Source: Roseibium hamelinense
GTDB lineage: Bacteria; Pseudomonadota; Alphaproteobacteria; Rhizobiales; Stappiaceae
Length of the DNA: 64,000 bases
Assembly (NCBI RefSeq): GCF_007830545.1
Contig: NZ_VLLF01000004.1
Span: 124,001 to 188,000 of the forward strand
Direction: 5' to 3'
The position numbers and the translations under genes were made by a program. Below are positions 54,429 through 63,394 of this stretch, piece by piece (position 1 is the stretch's first letter; every line of letters begins with the position of its first letter). The notes beneath the pieces are model-generated. The model was given only the letters and a program-made list of their open reading frames with translations, was not told the origin of the DNA and made no database searches.

Positions 54429-54505
54429 GCAGACGTAGCTCAGTTGGTTAGAGCGTCGGATTGTGGCTCCGAAGGTCGGTGGTTCGAATCCACTCGTCTG
54501 TACCA
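54429..54505 (+). tRNA. tRNA-His (anticodon GTG)
   Basis: A 77-nt cloverleaf including CCA. The acceptor stem is GCAGACG/CGTCTGT (a G-T first pair), the D arm GCTC...GAGC, the anticodon arm TCGGA-TTGTGGC-TCCGA with GTG, and the T arm GGTGG-TTCGAAT-CCACT. The base at -1 is T and the discriminator is A73, so it lacks the G-1:C73 identity pair found in most bacteria. This loss is known for an alphaproteobacterial clade. Confidence 0.97.
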
Positions 54506-54642
54506 TTCTCTCCACTCATCCCCTATATTTTTCAACCTACGGGTTTGCAAGCTTTTCCGTTAGGGAAACACTGCTCGCCACTGGCGCAATTGTTTGAACG
54601 GGGTATGTTCCGCAGAAAATTAAATCGGGCCTGGAGGGCAGT

Positions 54643-55470
54643 TTGGAAGACCTGAGCATATTATCGCTGGTGCTGCTTGCCGGTGCCCTGCTTGCGACGG
54701 GTGTTGTTGCAGGCATCGTCGCAGGGCTGCTGGGTGTCGGCGGCGGAATCGTGATCGTTCCTGTGCTTTATTACATGTTCACGGCCCTTGGCTTGAGTGA
54801 GGACGTGTTGATGCACGTAGCCGTGGGAACATCGCTTGCCACAATTCTTGCGACCGGAACCTCTTCAGCCCGGGCTCATTGGAAGCGCGGAAGCGTGGAT
54901 ATGGTTCTTTTGAAAACCTGGTGGTGGGCAATCGTTTTGGGTGTGGTGGCCGGCGCAACGCTGGCGGGCAACATTTCCGGCACCGAACTAACTGCGGTAT
55001 TTGGCGTGGTAGCTCTTGCCGTAGCGGCCAACATGCCTTTCCGCAAAGAAGGAGCCGCACTCGCCAAGTCTTTGCCGGTCGCACCGCTCAAAGAGCTGAT
55101 CGGATTTTTGATCGGGGGCATCTCCGTGATGATGGGGATCGGCGGTGGAACGTTGGGCGTGCCAACGCTGACACTGTTCAACTATCCAATCCGCAAGGCG
55201 GTCGGCACGGCGGCCGCCATTGGTTTGATCATCGCGGTTCCCGGGACATTAATGTCCATTTATTTCGGGTGGGGTGTTGAGGGTCGGCCGCCGCTCTCCG
55301 TTGGTTATATAAACCTGATCGGTTTCGCACTGATTATTCCGGCGTCGACCTACACCGCGCCGCTTGGCGCAAAGCTGGCGCATTCGATTGACCCGGCGAA
55401 ACTACGGTTGATTTTTGCGTTGTTTCTTGGGTTCACAGGCCTGAGAATGCTCTACGATGTTCTGGTCTGA
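54643..55470 (+). CDS. Sulfite exporter TauE/SafE family protein
   Basis: A 275-residue membrane protein with about eight predicted helices and the two TauE/SafE repeats, each with a glycine-rich motif (GLLGVGGGIVIVPVLYY and GIGGGTLGVPTLTLFNYPIRKAVGTAA). Family members move sulfur compounds or other anions across the inner membrane; the substrate here is not clear. The TTG start at 54643 has GGAGGG six bases upstream. No operon partner is evident. Confidence 0.88.
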   Translation: MEDLSILSLVLLAGALLATGVVAGIVAGLLGVGGGIVIVPVLYYMFTALGLSEDVLMHVAVGTSLATILATGTSSARAHWKRGSVDMVLLKTWWWAIVLGVVAGATLAGNISGTELTAVFGVVALAVAANMPFRKEGAALAKSLPVAPLKELIGFLIGGISVMMGIGGGTLGVPTLTLFNYPIRKAVGTAAAIGLIIAVPGTLMSIYFGWGVEGRPPLSVGYINLIGFALIIPASTYTAPLGAKLAHSIDPAKLRLIFALFLGFTGLRMLYDVLV

Positions 55471-55528
55471 TCAAGCTGGCACATTCCATCAAAAATATGC
55501 GTGAATTTGATCAAGACATTTGGTTGGT

Positions 55529-55547
55529 CAAATGCACTGCACATTTG
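55529..55547. promoter_or_regulatory. Inverted repeat upstream of azlC
   Basis: CAAATG and CATTTG flank a 7-nt centre (CACTGCA), 39 bp upstream of the azlC start. It could be an operator for an Lrp- or other regulator of this pair, but no family consensus was recognised. Confidence 0.3.
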
Positions 55548-55585
55548 CATGATGCGGCACCTTCGAACTCTTCAGAAAAAGTCGC

Positions 55586-56287
55586 ATGTCAGAAAAACCA
55601 GTTTCTATAACGACCAGTGGCTGCTGGCGGGGCGCGGCCATGTGTTTGCCGGCTCTTCCAGGAACCGTTGTTTTTGGTGCGGTATTTGGAACTGTTGCGG
55701 CCCAAAAGGGCCTCACAATTCTTGAAACCGTGTTGATCAACTCGTTTGTATTTGCAGGCGCTTCACAATTTGTTGCAATGGAGGTCTACAAGGATCCGGT
55801 CACCTGGGCGGTGTTGCTCGCCATGGTGGGTGTCACTGCTGCAGTCAACATGCGCATGCTTTTGATCGGCGCAAGTTTGCGGCCATGGCTGGGCCAAGTG
55901 CCGGCAAGCCGAACGTATCCCTCGTTGTTTTTCCTGACCGATCTCAATTGGCTCATTGCCCTTCGCGAATACGATAAGGGCGAACGCGACTGGGGGATCT
56001 ATCTGGGCAGCGGTCTGTTTATGTGGGTGACCTGGTCGGTGTCGGTGGTGCCGGGCTACTTCCTCGGCAGTCTGGTGTCTGATCCACAGAAATGGGGGCT
56101 CGACATTGTCATGCCTGCGTTTTTTGTTGCTCTGCTTGTGCCACTCTGGCAAGGCCGCCGTCAAACCATCAGCTGGGGCCTTGCTGGCGTGGTGGCTGTT
56201 CTGACGTGGCAGGCCTTTGGCGGTTATTGGGGTATACTTACTGGCGCGATCATAGGTGCATTTGCGGGAGCCTACCTCGATGACTGA
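55586..56287 (+). CDS. azlC: AzlC family branched-chain amino acid exporter subunit
   Basis: A 233-residue membrane protein with about five to six helices. The AzlC region FGAVFGTVAAQKGLTILETVLINSFVFAGASQFVA and the later AAVNMRMLLIGASLRPWL and FFLTDLNWLIALREYDKGERDW are recognisable. It works with AzlD, probably exporting branched-chain amino acids or analogues. No strong ribosome-binding site is seen before the ATG. Overlaps azlD by 8 nt. Confidence 0.9.
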   Translation: MSEKPVSITTSGCWRGAAMCLPALPGTVVFGAVFGTVAAQKGLTILETVLINSFVFAGASQFVAMEVYKDPVTWAVLLAMVGVTAAVNMRMLLIGASLRPWLGQVPASRTYPSLFFLTDLNWLIALREYDKGERDWGIYLGSGLFMWVTWSVSVVPGYFLGSLVSDPQKWGLDIVMPAFFVALLVPLWQGRRQTISWGLAGVVAVLTWQAFGGYWGILTGAIIGAFAGAYLDD

Positions 56288-56600
56288 AGCTCTGTTTTCC
56301 GTCGATGCCGCCTTTTTCGCCGTCGTGTTGGCGATGACCGCCGCAACATATGCCATGCGCGCCGGGGGCTATTGGGTCATGGGCCGCATCCCGATCACGC
56401 CCCGCATACGCCGCGGTCTTGAGTCCTTACCAGGGGCAATCATCGTCTCCACAATCTTGCCGATTGCACTCAAGGGCGGCGTTTCGGTCATGGTTTGTCT
56501 GGCACTGGCGGCTGCCGTCATGGCGGCTGCCCGTAAGGAATTTATCGCCGTTTTTGCTGCAATGATTGCCGTGGCGATGGTCAGGAGCTACTCGTTCTGA
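56280..56600 (+). CDS. azlD: AzlD domain-containing protein
   Basis: A 106-residue, four-helix membrane protein, the small partner of AzlC. It has the conserved ATYAMRAGGYWVMGRIPITPRIRRGLESLPGAIIVS segment. The ATG lies 8 nt inside the azlC end, so translation is coupled. Its 3' end overlaps the convergent phosphotransferase gene by 13 nt. Confidence 0.9.
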   Translation: MTEALFSVDAAFFAVVLAMTAATYAMRAGGYWVMGRIPITPRIRRGLESLPGAIIVSTILPIALKGGVSVMVCLALAAAVMAAARKEFIAVFAAMIAVAMVRSYSF

Positions 56601-58162
56601 AGAATGCCGCAGCAACTCAGGACGAGGCTCGCTGCGTTTTTTGTGTCTTCTTTGGTACGGTTGCTTTCCAGCTTGGTCCAGCTGTTTTGGCCGATGTCGT
56701 AGGTCAGTTGCCGCTCTACGATATCTCCCGTAGCGTCGGACGCATCTCCCCCGCGCCTATCGACCCGCGCAACGAGGCTTTCCTTCGGCGCGCTAAGCCA
56801 AAGCCCGCAAAATCCGGCTGCTGCTAGACCGGCGATGACTTCACATTCGGCGCGTTCTTCTTCTTTGGCAAAAACGCCGTCGAATATGACCGAATGCCCT
56901 GCCTCTAGAACAGTTTTGCACTGAACAGCAAGTGCTTCATAGACCGCACTTGAGGCTTGTTGTGTGTAGGCTTCCTCCGGGGCTTTTTCGGTCTCGGAGA
57001 TGCCAAGCCGCGCCTTGCGCTCCACATCCGTTCGCAACACGCGCGCACCCGGGGCGCGTCCTAGCGAGGGCGCGAGCGCGTAGGCAAGGGTTGTCTTGCC
57101 TGACCCGGACAGGCCTCCGATGCCGATCATCACCGGTTCGGCAGCTTCAAGAAAATCCTGCGCAAAATCGAAGTACCGTCTGGCTTGAATCTCCTGTTCC
57201 GCTCTGGCTTGGTCGGTGTCCTGATTTTCCGATGCGCTGGCAGCAATTTTTGCACGGATTGAAGCTCGCATCATCAAGAAAAACGGAAGGGCGGCAAGGC
57301 CATCCAGTTCATCCGGCCGGTGTGTCTTGTCGAGATAGCGGTTGAACACAAAATTGGCGCAGGCGCGCTGTTTGCGCTCCCACAGATCCATTAGCAAGAA
57401 TGCGAGATCATACAATACATCGCAGGTCGCGATCTCGTCAGAAAATTCGACAGCATCGAAGAGGACCGGCGTACCGTCGATCAAAACAATATTCCTCAGA
57501 TGCGCATCGCCGTGACAAAGCCGTATCGAGCCGGTCTCTGCGCGCTGGCGAAGCAATGGGCGAATATTTTCGAAAGCTTCTTGCGCATTTGAAGTCAAAC
57601 GATCCACTGCGTTTGTATCGAACAGATCCGGTCTGGCTTTGAAGGCTGCATCGTTTTGATCGATGTACGCGTTGAGCCCGTCCAGAAAACCCGCTCCTGT
57701 GCGAACCGGAGCCTTGGCATGCGCATCGGCCATCATGTCGGCAAGTTGCTGTCCAAGCTGCTTATCAAAAGGCCCCTTTTCGGCAAGCTCATCAAGTTCG
57801 AGACGATGGTCAAATCGATTCATGACCACAACCCATTCAATGGGAATGCCGTCGCCGTTAAGGACGAGTTGGCCCCCTGTTTGTCGGGTGATCGGAACAG
57901 CTTCGCGGTACACCTGCGGCGCATGTGGTGCGTTGTATTCTATTTCGTGTTTGCACGCATTTTCCCGTAAGCTTAGGCTCGAGTAGTCCAAAAACGGGAA
58001 TTTGACCGGCCGTTTGATTTTGAAGGCGAAATCACCGTTCAAGATGATGGTGTTAGCATGCGTGTCTATGCGCTCTGTCGGATTGCCGGACTTGTTGTCA
58101 CAAGCGAGTTCGCTCAGCCATCTCAGTATTTGCTCACGGGCGACTGTAGTAGTCTCGGTCAC
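56588..58162 (-). CDS. Bifunctional aminoglycoside-phosphotransferase-like/P-loop kinase fusion protein
   Basis: A 524-residue fusion. The N-terminal part (residues about 40-330) has a protein-kinase-like APH fold with the catalytic loop RLCHGDAHLRNIVLID and metal motif LFDAVEFSDEI. The C-terminal part (about 345-510) is a P-loop kinase with Walker A GLSGSGKTT. Both halves look active by motif. Substrate is unknown; similar two-domain proteins are common and unstudied in proteobacteria. The GTG start at 58162 has GGAG seven bases upstream. Aminoglycoside resistance should not be inferred. Confidence 0.85.
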   Translation of the reverse strand: MTETTTVAREQILRWLSELACDNKSGNPTERIDTHANTIILNGDFAFKIKRPVKFPFLDYSSLSLRENACKHEIEYNAPHAPQVYREAVPITRQTGGQLVLNGDGIPIEWVVVMNRFDHRLELDELAEKGPFDKQLGQQLADMMADAHAKAPVRTGAGFLDGLNAYIDQNDAAFKARPDLFDTNAVDRLTSNAQEAFENIRPLLRQRAETGSIRLCHGDAHLRNIVLIDGTPVLFDAVEFSDEIATCDVLYDLAFLLMDLWERKQRACANFVFNRYLDKTHRPDELDGLAALPFFLMMRASIRAKIAASASENQDTDQARAEQEIQARRYFDFAQDFLEAAEPVMIGIGGLSGSGKTTLAYALAPSLGRAPGARVLRTDVERKARLGISETEKAPEEAYTQQASSAVYEALAVQCKTVLEAGHSVIFDGVFAKEEERAECEVIAGLAAAGFCGLWLSAPKESLVARVDRRGGDASDATGDIVERQLTYDIGQNSWTKLESNRTKEDTKNAASLVLSCCGILQNE

Positions 58163-58303
58163 TTGGGTTCTCCGCTAGGCATCTTGCCATCTGGCGTTGC
58201 CCATCCGTTAGGCTGGAGTCTCATTTCCTTTGATATTCGTCAATGAGTAGATCGATGTCTGTGTCAGTGTCGTTTCAACAATGACACAGGTTGGAGACTT
58301 GCC

Positions 58304-58684
58304 GTGAACGAGCATCCCGGACTTAAAAAGATCAGGCTGAACCTGGCTCGCACGAAGGAGTATCCAAACGGCTCGGCGAGCCATGGGTATGAGTTTACCG
58401 CGCCGCTTGATGACACGGGCCACATAGACGCCGCCGTTTGGAAAAAAGAGCGGGATCACTGTCGTGTGCGCCGCTTTTGGGGCGATGAAGAGGAGGAGAT
58501 CGGTCATTTGGTTCATCGGCCAGGCGGCTCCTGGGCGTTCCGATACGACATTGAGGGCGATGACGACGACGAAGCTGGCTACCGGTTCGGCATACATGCC
58601 TTCAATCCCGGAGAGTATGTCTCAATCAAGGATGAAGATGGTGACCTTTACACATTTCAGGTTGTCACGGTTCAGGCCATTTGA
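58304..58684 (+). CDS. Small acidic conserved hypothetical protein
   Basis: A 126-residue protein rich in Asp and Glu (DDEAGY, EEEEIGH, GDDDDEA), with no signal peptide, membrane segment or known motif. The start is a GTG at 58304. It is a single-gene unit followed by a terminator. Function unknown; the coding pattern looks real because the frame is open with normal codon bias. Confidence 0.7.
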   Translation: MNEHPGLKKIRLNLARTKEYPNGSASHGYEFTAPLDDTGHIDAAVWKKERDHCRVRRFWGDEEEEIGHLVHRPGGSWAFRYDIEGDDDDEAGYRFGIHAFNPGEYVSIKDEDGDLYTFQVVTVQAI

Positions 58685-58707
58685 ATATTCCGCATGCGCT
58701 GTAAAAT

Positions 58708-58729
58708 CCGGGCTTGCCCGGCTTTTTTG
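58708..58729 (+). terminator. Terminator after the small acidic protein
   Basis: CCGGG and CCCGG pair around CTTG and run into TTTTTT, about 25 nt after the stop. Confidence 0.8.
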
Positions 58730-58889
58730 TTTCATTATGATTTGGAATGATGTCATTGCAAAAAAGCCCGAGGTGAGTTGTGACGCGGGTGTCTTACATC
58801 GCGTATAAAAGCAGCTGTTGCTTGCGTTTTTAGAGTGTCTCAGGCTTCAAGCTTAACAATCCGAGCCGGAATGATCAGGAGTTTCTGGA

Positions 58890-60566
58890 ATGAATGCGAC
58901 GGCAAAATCAGGTGGACAGCTGCTGGTGGATGCGTTGGGGCACCACGGCGCGGACCGTGTATTTTGTGTTCCTGGCGAAAGCTACCTTGCTGTCCTTGAT
59001 GCACTGTATGATGCCAGTATTCCTGTGACCGTCTGCCGCCAGGAAGGCGGTGCAGCGATGATGGCTGATGCGCATGGCAAGCTCACCGGTCGCCCTGGGA
59101 TTTGCATGGTGACCCGCGGGCCTGGTGCAACCAATGCAGCGGCTGGCGTTCATGTCGCGGCGCAAGACTCAACACCAATGATCCTGTTCATCGGCCAGAT
59201 CGAGCGCGGTATGCGCGAGCGCGAAGCATTTCAGGAAGTCGACTACAGGCAAATGTTCGGCGGGGTTGCCAAATGGGTCGCGGAAATCGACCATGCGCAT
59301 CGTGTGCCGGAGTTTATCTCCCGTGCGTATCACGTTGCGACATGCGGTCGACCGGGACCCGTGGTATTAGCCTTGCCAGAAGACATGCTGGTGGAAACCG
59401 CCAGCGTAGACCAGCCGGACCCTTGGGTGCAGGTCGAAACGCATCCAGGTCTGAATGTCATGTCGGATTTGCAGAAACGTCTCTGGGCGGCAAAGCGGCC
59501 GATCGCCATTTTAGGCGGTAGTCGCTGGTCGGTGGAGGCGGTGAGCGCATTCAGCCGATTTGCCGAACGGTTTGATCTTCCAGTTGCCTGTTCCTTCCGC
59601 CGTCAGATGTTGTTCGACAACCTTCACCCCAACTATGCCGGCGATGTGGGGATTGGTATCAATCCGATGCTTGCGGAGCGGATAAAAGCATCGGACTTGA
59701 TCCTGCTGGTTGGTGGCCGGCTTTCAGAGATGCCCAGCCAAAGTTACACGCTGCTGGACATTCCTCAGCCGTCTCAACCTTTGGTGCATGTGCATCCGGA
59801 TGCGGAGGAACTTGGGCGGGTATACCGTCCTGCTCTGGCAATTCATGCTAGCCCCACCGCGTTTTGCCGGGCTGTAGAGGGGGTGCAGCCGAATCCCGAG
59901 GCAACGACCGGCAGCTATGCTGAAGCCGCTCATGCCGACTATCTGGCCTGGTCTGGAGCACGACCTCAAACACCTGGCCAGCTTCAAATGGCCGGCGTGA
60001 TGGACTGGATCGAATCTCATGTCGCCGAGGACGCCATCTTTACCAATGGTGCAGGGAACTATGCAACTTGGCTGCACCGTTTTCACCGGTTCCGCAAATA
60101 TGGAACGCAAGCGGCGCCGACATCGGGTTCCATGGGCTACGGCCTGCCGGCGGCCGTTGCTGCCAAACTGGCATTTCCAGACAGGACTGTTGTGTGTTTC
60201 GCGGGCGACGGCTGCCTGCAGATGACCATGCAGGAGTTCGGGACCGCCTGCCAGGAGCAAGCTGCCATAATCGTTTTGGTCATCGACAACGGCATGTACG
60301 GCACAATCCGGATGCACCAGGAAAAGCACTATCCGGGCCGGTCGTCAGCGACAACTCTAGTCAATCCGGATTTCGCGGCGTTGGCAAAGGCCTACGGCGC
60401 GCATGCGGAAACCGTTGAGAGAACCGATGCATTCGGGCCGGCCTTTGAGCGTGCGTTGGCATCTGGAAAACCGGCGTTGTTGCACCTCAAGATTGATTCG
60501 GAAGCGATTACGCCGATGGCCTCCCTTGCGCAGATCCGTAAGGCGGCCGAGGCTGCGACGGCATAA
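58890..60566 (+). CDS. Thiamine-pyrophosphate-binding enzyme, acetolactate-synthase-like
   Basis: A 558-residue ThDP enzyme. The N-terminal PYR domain has the catalytic Glu in FCVPGESYLAVLDAL. A central FAD/transhydrogenase-like domain follows. The C-terminal PP domain carries the cofactor motif GDGCLQMTMQEFGTACQEQAAIIVLVIDN. No acetolactate synthase small subunit is nearby, so the reaction (acetolactate formation, 2-oxoacid decarboxylation or other) is open. The stop lies 3 bp from the convergent synthetase gene. It is probably monocistronic. Confidence 0.85.
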   Translation: MNATAKSGGQLLVDALGHHGADRVFCVPGESYLAVLDALYDASIPVTVCRQEGGAAMMADAHGKLTGRPGICMVTRGPGATNAAAGVHVAAQDSTPMILFIGQIERGMREREAFQEVDYRQMFGGVAKWVAEIDHAHRVPEFISRAYHVATCGRPGPVVLALPEDMLVETASVDQPDPWVQVETHPGLNVMSDLQKRLWAAKRPIAILGGSRWSVEAVSAFSRFAERFDLPVACSFRRQMLFDNLHPNYAGDVGIGINPMLAERIKASDLILLVGGRLSEMPSQSYTLLDIPQPSQPLVHVHPDAEELGRVYRPALAIHASPTAFCRAVEGVQPNPEATTGSYAEAAHADYLAWSGARPQTPGQLQMAGVMDWIESHVAEDAIFTNGAGNYATWLHRFHRFRKYGTQAAPTSGSMGYGLPAAVAAKLAFPDRTVVCFAGDGCLQMTMQEFGTACQEQAAIIVLVIDNGMYGTIRMHQEKHYPGRSSATTLVNPDFAALAKAYGAHAETVERTDAFGPAFERALASGKPALLHLKIDSEAITPMASLAQIRKAAEAATA

Positions 60567-60569
60567 CGG

Positions 60570-63287
60570 TCAGACATCTTCTTCCGGCATTCCAGCCACT
60601 TCCAAAACCACCTCGGAGATCCCCGGGTCATCCTGAGAGGTTTTGACTGAAAAGCCGAGTGCCTGACACATCGACAACATGGAGGTGTTTTCTTTTAAAA
60701 CCTCTCCATGCACGCTGGATATGCCATCGATCTTTGCATAGCGGATGATGAGCTTCATCAAGGCCCAACCTAAGCCGTAGCCTTTCAGGTCTGATCGCAC
60801 CATGACTGCATATTCACCGGTTTGGTGGTCGGGATCTGCATGCAGGCGCACAACACCCAAAAGATCACCGGTATCCGGATCCAATGCGGCGAATGCCATT
60901 GCGCGCGAATAGTCGAGCTGAGTCAGACGCGCCAGGAACCTGTGCGAGAAGTCTCTAACAGGTGCAAAAAAACGAAGACGCAGATCATCCGGCGCAATTT
61001 TCTCGAAAAACTCGCGAAACAGCTCTTCGTCTTCGGGTCTCACAGGACGAACAAAAACGCTGGTTCCGTTTTTAAGCTGCAGTGTTTGCTCCCATTCTTT
61101 CGGATAGGGGGCAATAGCAAGCCTTGATTTGCCAGTGCGGCCCGGATGTTCAACCGGATGGCCTAGGGTCATCCTGGCATCCAGGCCCAGGATACCACTT
61201 TGCTGGGCAACGATCGGATTGATGTCCAATTCAATGATTTCCGGAATGTCGATTGCGATTTGGGAGAGTTTCACCAAAGCGAGCGCCAGGGCGTCACGGT
61301 CCAGCTGCGGGCGGGCACGGCCACCATCCAACAGCTTTGATATCCGTGTTCGGCCGATTAGTGCCTGCGCCAGATTAAGGTCCAGCGGAGGCAGCTCAAT
61401 CGAAATATCCGCGCTGTCTTCAACGGATGTACCGCCATGGCCGAATACGATGACCGGCCCGAAGGTTGGCGTATCCGCAAGCCCCATGAAAAGCTCAAGA
61501 CCATGCCGGTCCTCAAGCATCGGATGAACACTCACCCCTGCAATCTCAGCGTCAGGGAACATCTGACGCGTTTGATTGATCAATTCAAATGCCGCTGCTT
61601 CAACCGAATGCGGATTTTCAAGTCCGAGCCGGACACCGTCTATGCGGGATTTGAAAGGAAGATCCGGGGAGATGAGCTTCACGACACAATGGCGGGCCGC
61701 ATCAAAAAAACTGGTCGCGGCCTCGGCAGCCTCTGCTGGTGTTTTGGCCAGGCGCGTGGCGATGACCGGGATCTGATAGGCCGACAATATCGCAGCGACA
61801 TCTTCCGGAGACAGCCAGGCTTTTCCAGCACTTAGGGCTCTGGTAACAATCGCGCGCGCACCTTCAACATCGGGTATGAAATCTGCCGGTAGGCTCGGCG
61901 GTGCGGCCATCAAGAAGTCCCGGGACCGGGCGTCCTGCGCAATATGCATGATGCTGTGAACTGCCTCTGCCGGGCTTCCAAAGCACGGGACCTTTGCTGT
62001 GTCGAGGTCAGCACGCAACTCCACGCTTGCGCCAATCAACCCAGCAACCACAGCTTTTTTTCGGCCGGTCCGCCGCTTGTCGGCGGTAGCCGCTTCTGCA
62101 ATTGCCCGTACGGTCTCGTCGATTGGTGAAAACAGACTTGGTGCCTGCAACACCAGCACTGCGTCGACGGCGAGATCGGCAAGAAGCGCCGTTATAACAG
62201 TCTTGAGGTTCTCGGCTGAAACGTCTTCCGAAAGCACAATTGGTGAGGCCGGGGTCGGAACTCCACCCTTGCGCATCACAGGGGCGAGACCTTCCACGGT
62301 ATCCGGGCTTAAAGCAGCCAGTTTTCCGCCCATGTCTAAGAGCCTGTCAGTAGCGAGACTAGCGAGGCTGCGGCCGTTTGCGACCACTGCGAAATGTTCG
62401 CTCTTGGAGATACGGACGCGGGACAGTGTCTCAACGGCTTCGAACATTTCATCGAAATCCGAAACCCGCATCATACCGGTCCGGCGAAAGACGGCTTCAT
62501 AGACCGCATCGGGATCCGCCAGCCGGCCTGCATGTGTGCGGCCGGTGCCGGTTAGGTCACGGCTGCGTCCGGATCGGATCGCAATGACTGGCTTTCCACG
62601 CGCCGCAGCCCGGGCCGCTGACAGGAATTTGCGTGGAGAGGAGACCCCTTCGATATGCATCAGGATGGCGCGGGTACGGTAGTCTTGTGCGAAATAATCG
62701 ATCAGATCGCCAGTGTCCGCGTCCATGCGCGCACCGAGAGATGCTACAGCTGAAAAGCCGACGCGATGGGTTTCCGCCCAGGCAAGCGTTGCGTTCAAGA
62801 CCGCGCTCGACCGGGCGATAAAGGCAACATCACCGGCGGAGGGTGCGCTTGCTGTGGTCAATATGTTCAGGCCAATGGCAGGGATTGCGAGCCCAAGACT
62901 GCCTGGTCCGATCAACCGGAGGCTCTTGTCACGTGCCGCCTCGCGACATGCCTGCATTAGGTCTTCAGGCCAGTCTTCAAAACCTGGCGACCAAAGAAGG
63001 ACAGCGCGCGTGCCTGCGTTTGACAGCTGGGAAATTGTTTGAGGCATGTCGGCTGTCGGCCCGAGGCAAATGGCCAAGTCCGGAGGAGATGGGAGCGCAT
63101 CAATCGACTTAAAGGACGCAATGCCGTCCAGTTTTTTTCGCAAGCCGACGGCGTAAACCGAACGCTTTTCAATGTTGGATTGGAGGACCGCAACAAGTTT
63201 TTCAGTTGCGGAGGGGGCGTGCCGGGAGGGGCCGAGGAGAGTGATTGATTTGGGAGCGAAGAAGCCTTCCAGATTTCGAACAGTCAC
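60570..63287 (-). CDS. Acetate-CoA ligase (ADP-forming)-like protein fused to a GNAT acetyltransferase
   Basis: A 905-residue fusion. The N-terminal CoA-binding domain begins VRNLEGFFAPKSITLLGPSR; middle CoA-ligase flavodoxin-like domains contain RTHAGRLADPDAVY. An ATP-grasp domain (about 500-700) follows, with GPVIVFGHGGTSVED. The C-terminal GNAT domain (about 740-890) has the acetyl-CoA loop SDLKGYGLGWALM. The architecture matches Pat/PatZ protein lysine acetyltransferases, which control acetyl-CoA synthetase. Whether the ligase part is active cannot be told. GTG at 63287 was chosen because the family N-terminus (MTVRNLEXFF-like) starts there; longer upstream codons lack family similarity. 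Confidence 0.87.
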   Translation of the reverse strand: MTVRNLEGFFAPKSITLLGPSRHAPSATEKLVAVLQSNIEKRSVYAVGLRKKLDGIASFKSIDALPSPPDLAICLGPTADMPQTISQLSNAGTRAVLLWSPGFEDWPEDLMQACREAARDKSLRLIGPGSLGLAIPAIGLNILTTASAPSAGDVAFIARSSAVLNATLAWAETHRVGFSAVASLGARMDADTGDLIDYFAQDYRTRAILMHIEGVSSPRKFLSAARAAARGKPVIAIRSGRSRDLTGTGRTHAGRLADPDAVYEAVFRRTGMMRVSDFDEMFEAVETLSRVRISKSEHFAVVANGRSLASLATDRLLDMGGKLAALSPDTVEGLAPVMRKGGVPTPASPIVLSEDVSAENLKTVITALLADLAVDAVLVLQAPSLFSPIDETVRAIAEAATADKRRTGRKKAVVAGLIGASVELRADLDTAKVPCFGSPAEAVHSIMHIAQDARSRDFLMAAPPSLPADFIPDVEGARAIVTRALSAGKAWLSPEDVAAILSAYQIPVIATRLAKTPAEAAEAATSFFDAARHCVVKLISPDLPFKSRIDGVRLGLENPHSVEAAAFELINQTRQMFPDAEIAGVSVHPMLEDRHGLELFMGLADTPTFGPVIVFGHGGTSVEDSADISIELPPLDLNLAQALIGRTRISKLLDGGRARPQLDRDALALALVKLSQIAIDIPEIIELDINPIVAQQSGILGLDARMTLGHPVEHPGRTGKSRLAIAPYPKEWEQTLQLKNGTSVFVRPVRPEDEELFREFFEKIAPDDLRLRFFAPVRDFSHRFLARLTQLDYSRAMAFAALDPDTGDLLGVVRLHADPDHQTGEYAVMVRSDLKGYGLGWALMKLIIRYAKIDGISSVHGEVLKENTSMLSMCQALGFSVKTSQDDPGISEVVLEVAGMPEEDV

Positions 63288-63394
63288 TGTGCCCTCGCTA
63301 TCTATCCATTCCGCAACTAGGCGGCAGTCAGACGTGCATGCCGGCCCTCCGTTGGCCGACATGCATCCTCCCAAGCAGGATGCAGCGCGGTGTT

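Noticed and set aside
54429..54642. tRNA-His as an integration site for a mobile element
   Set aside because: No integrase, direct repeat of the tRNA end or compositional change is seen on either side.
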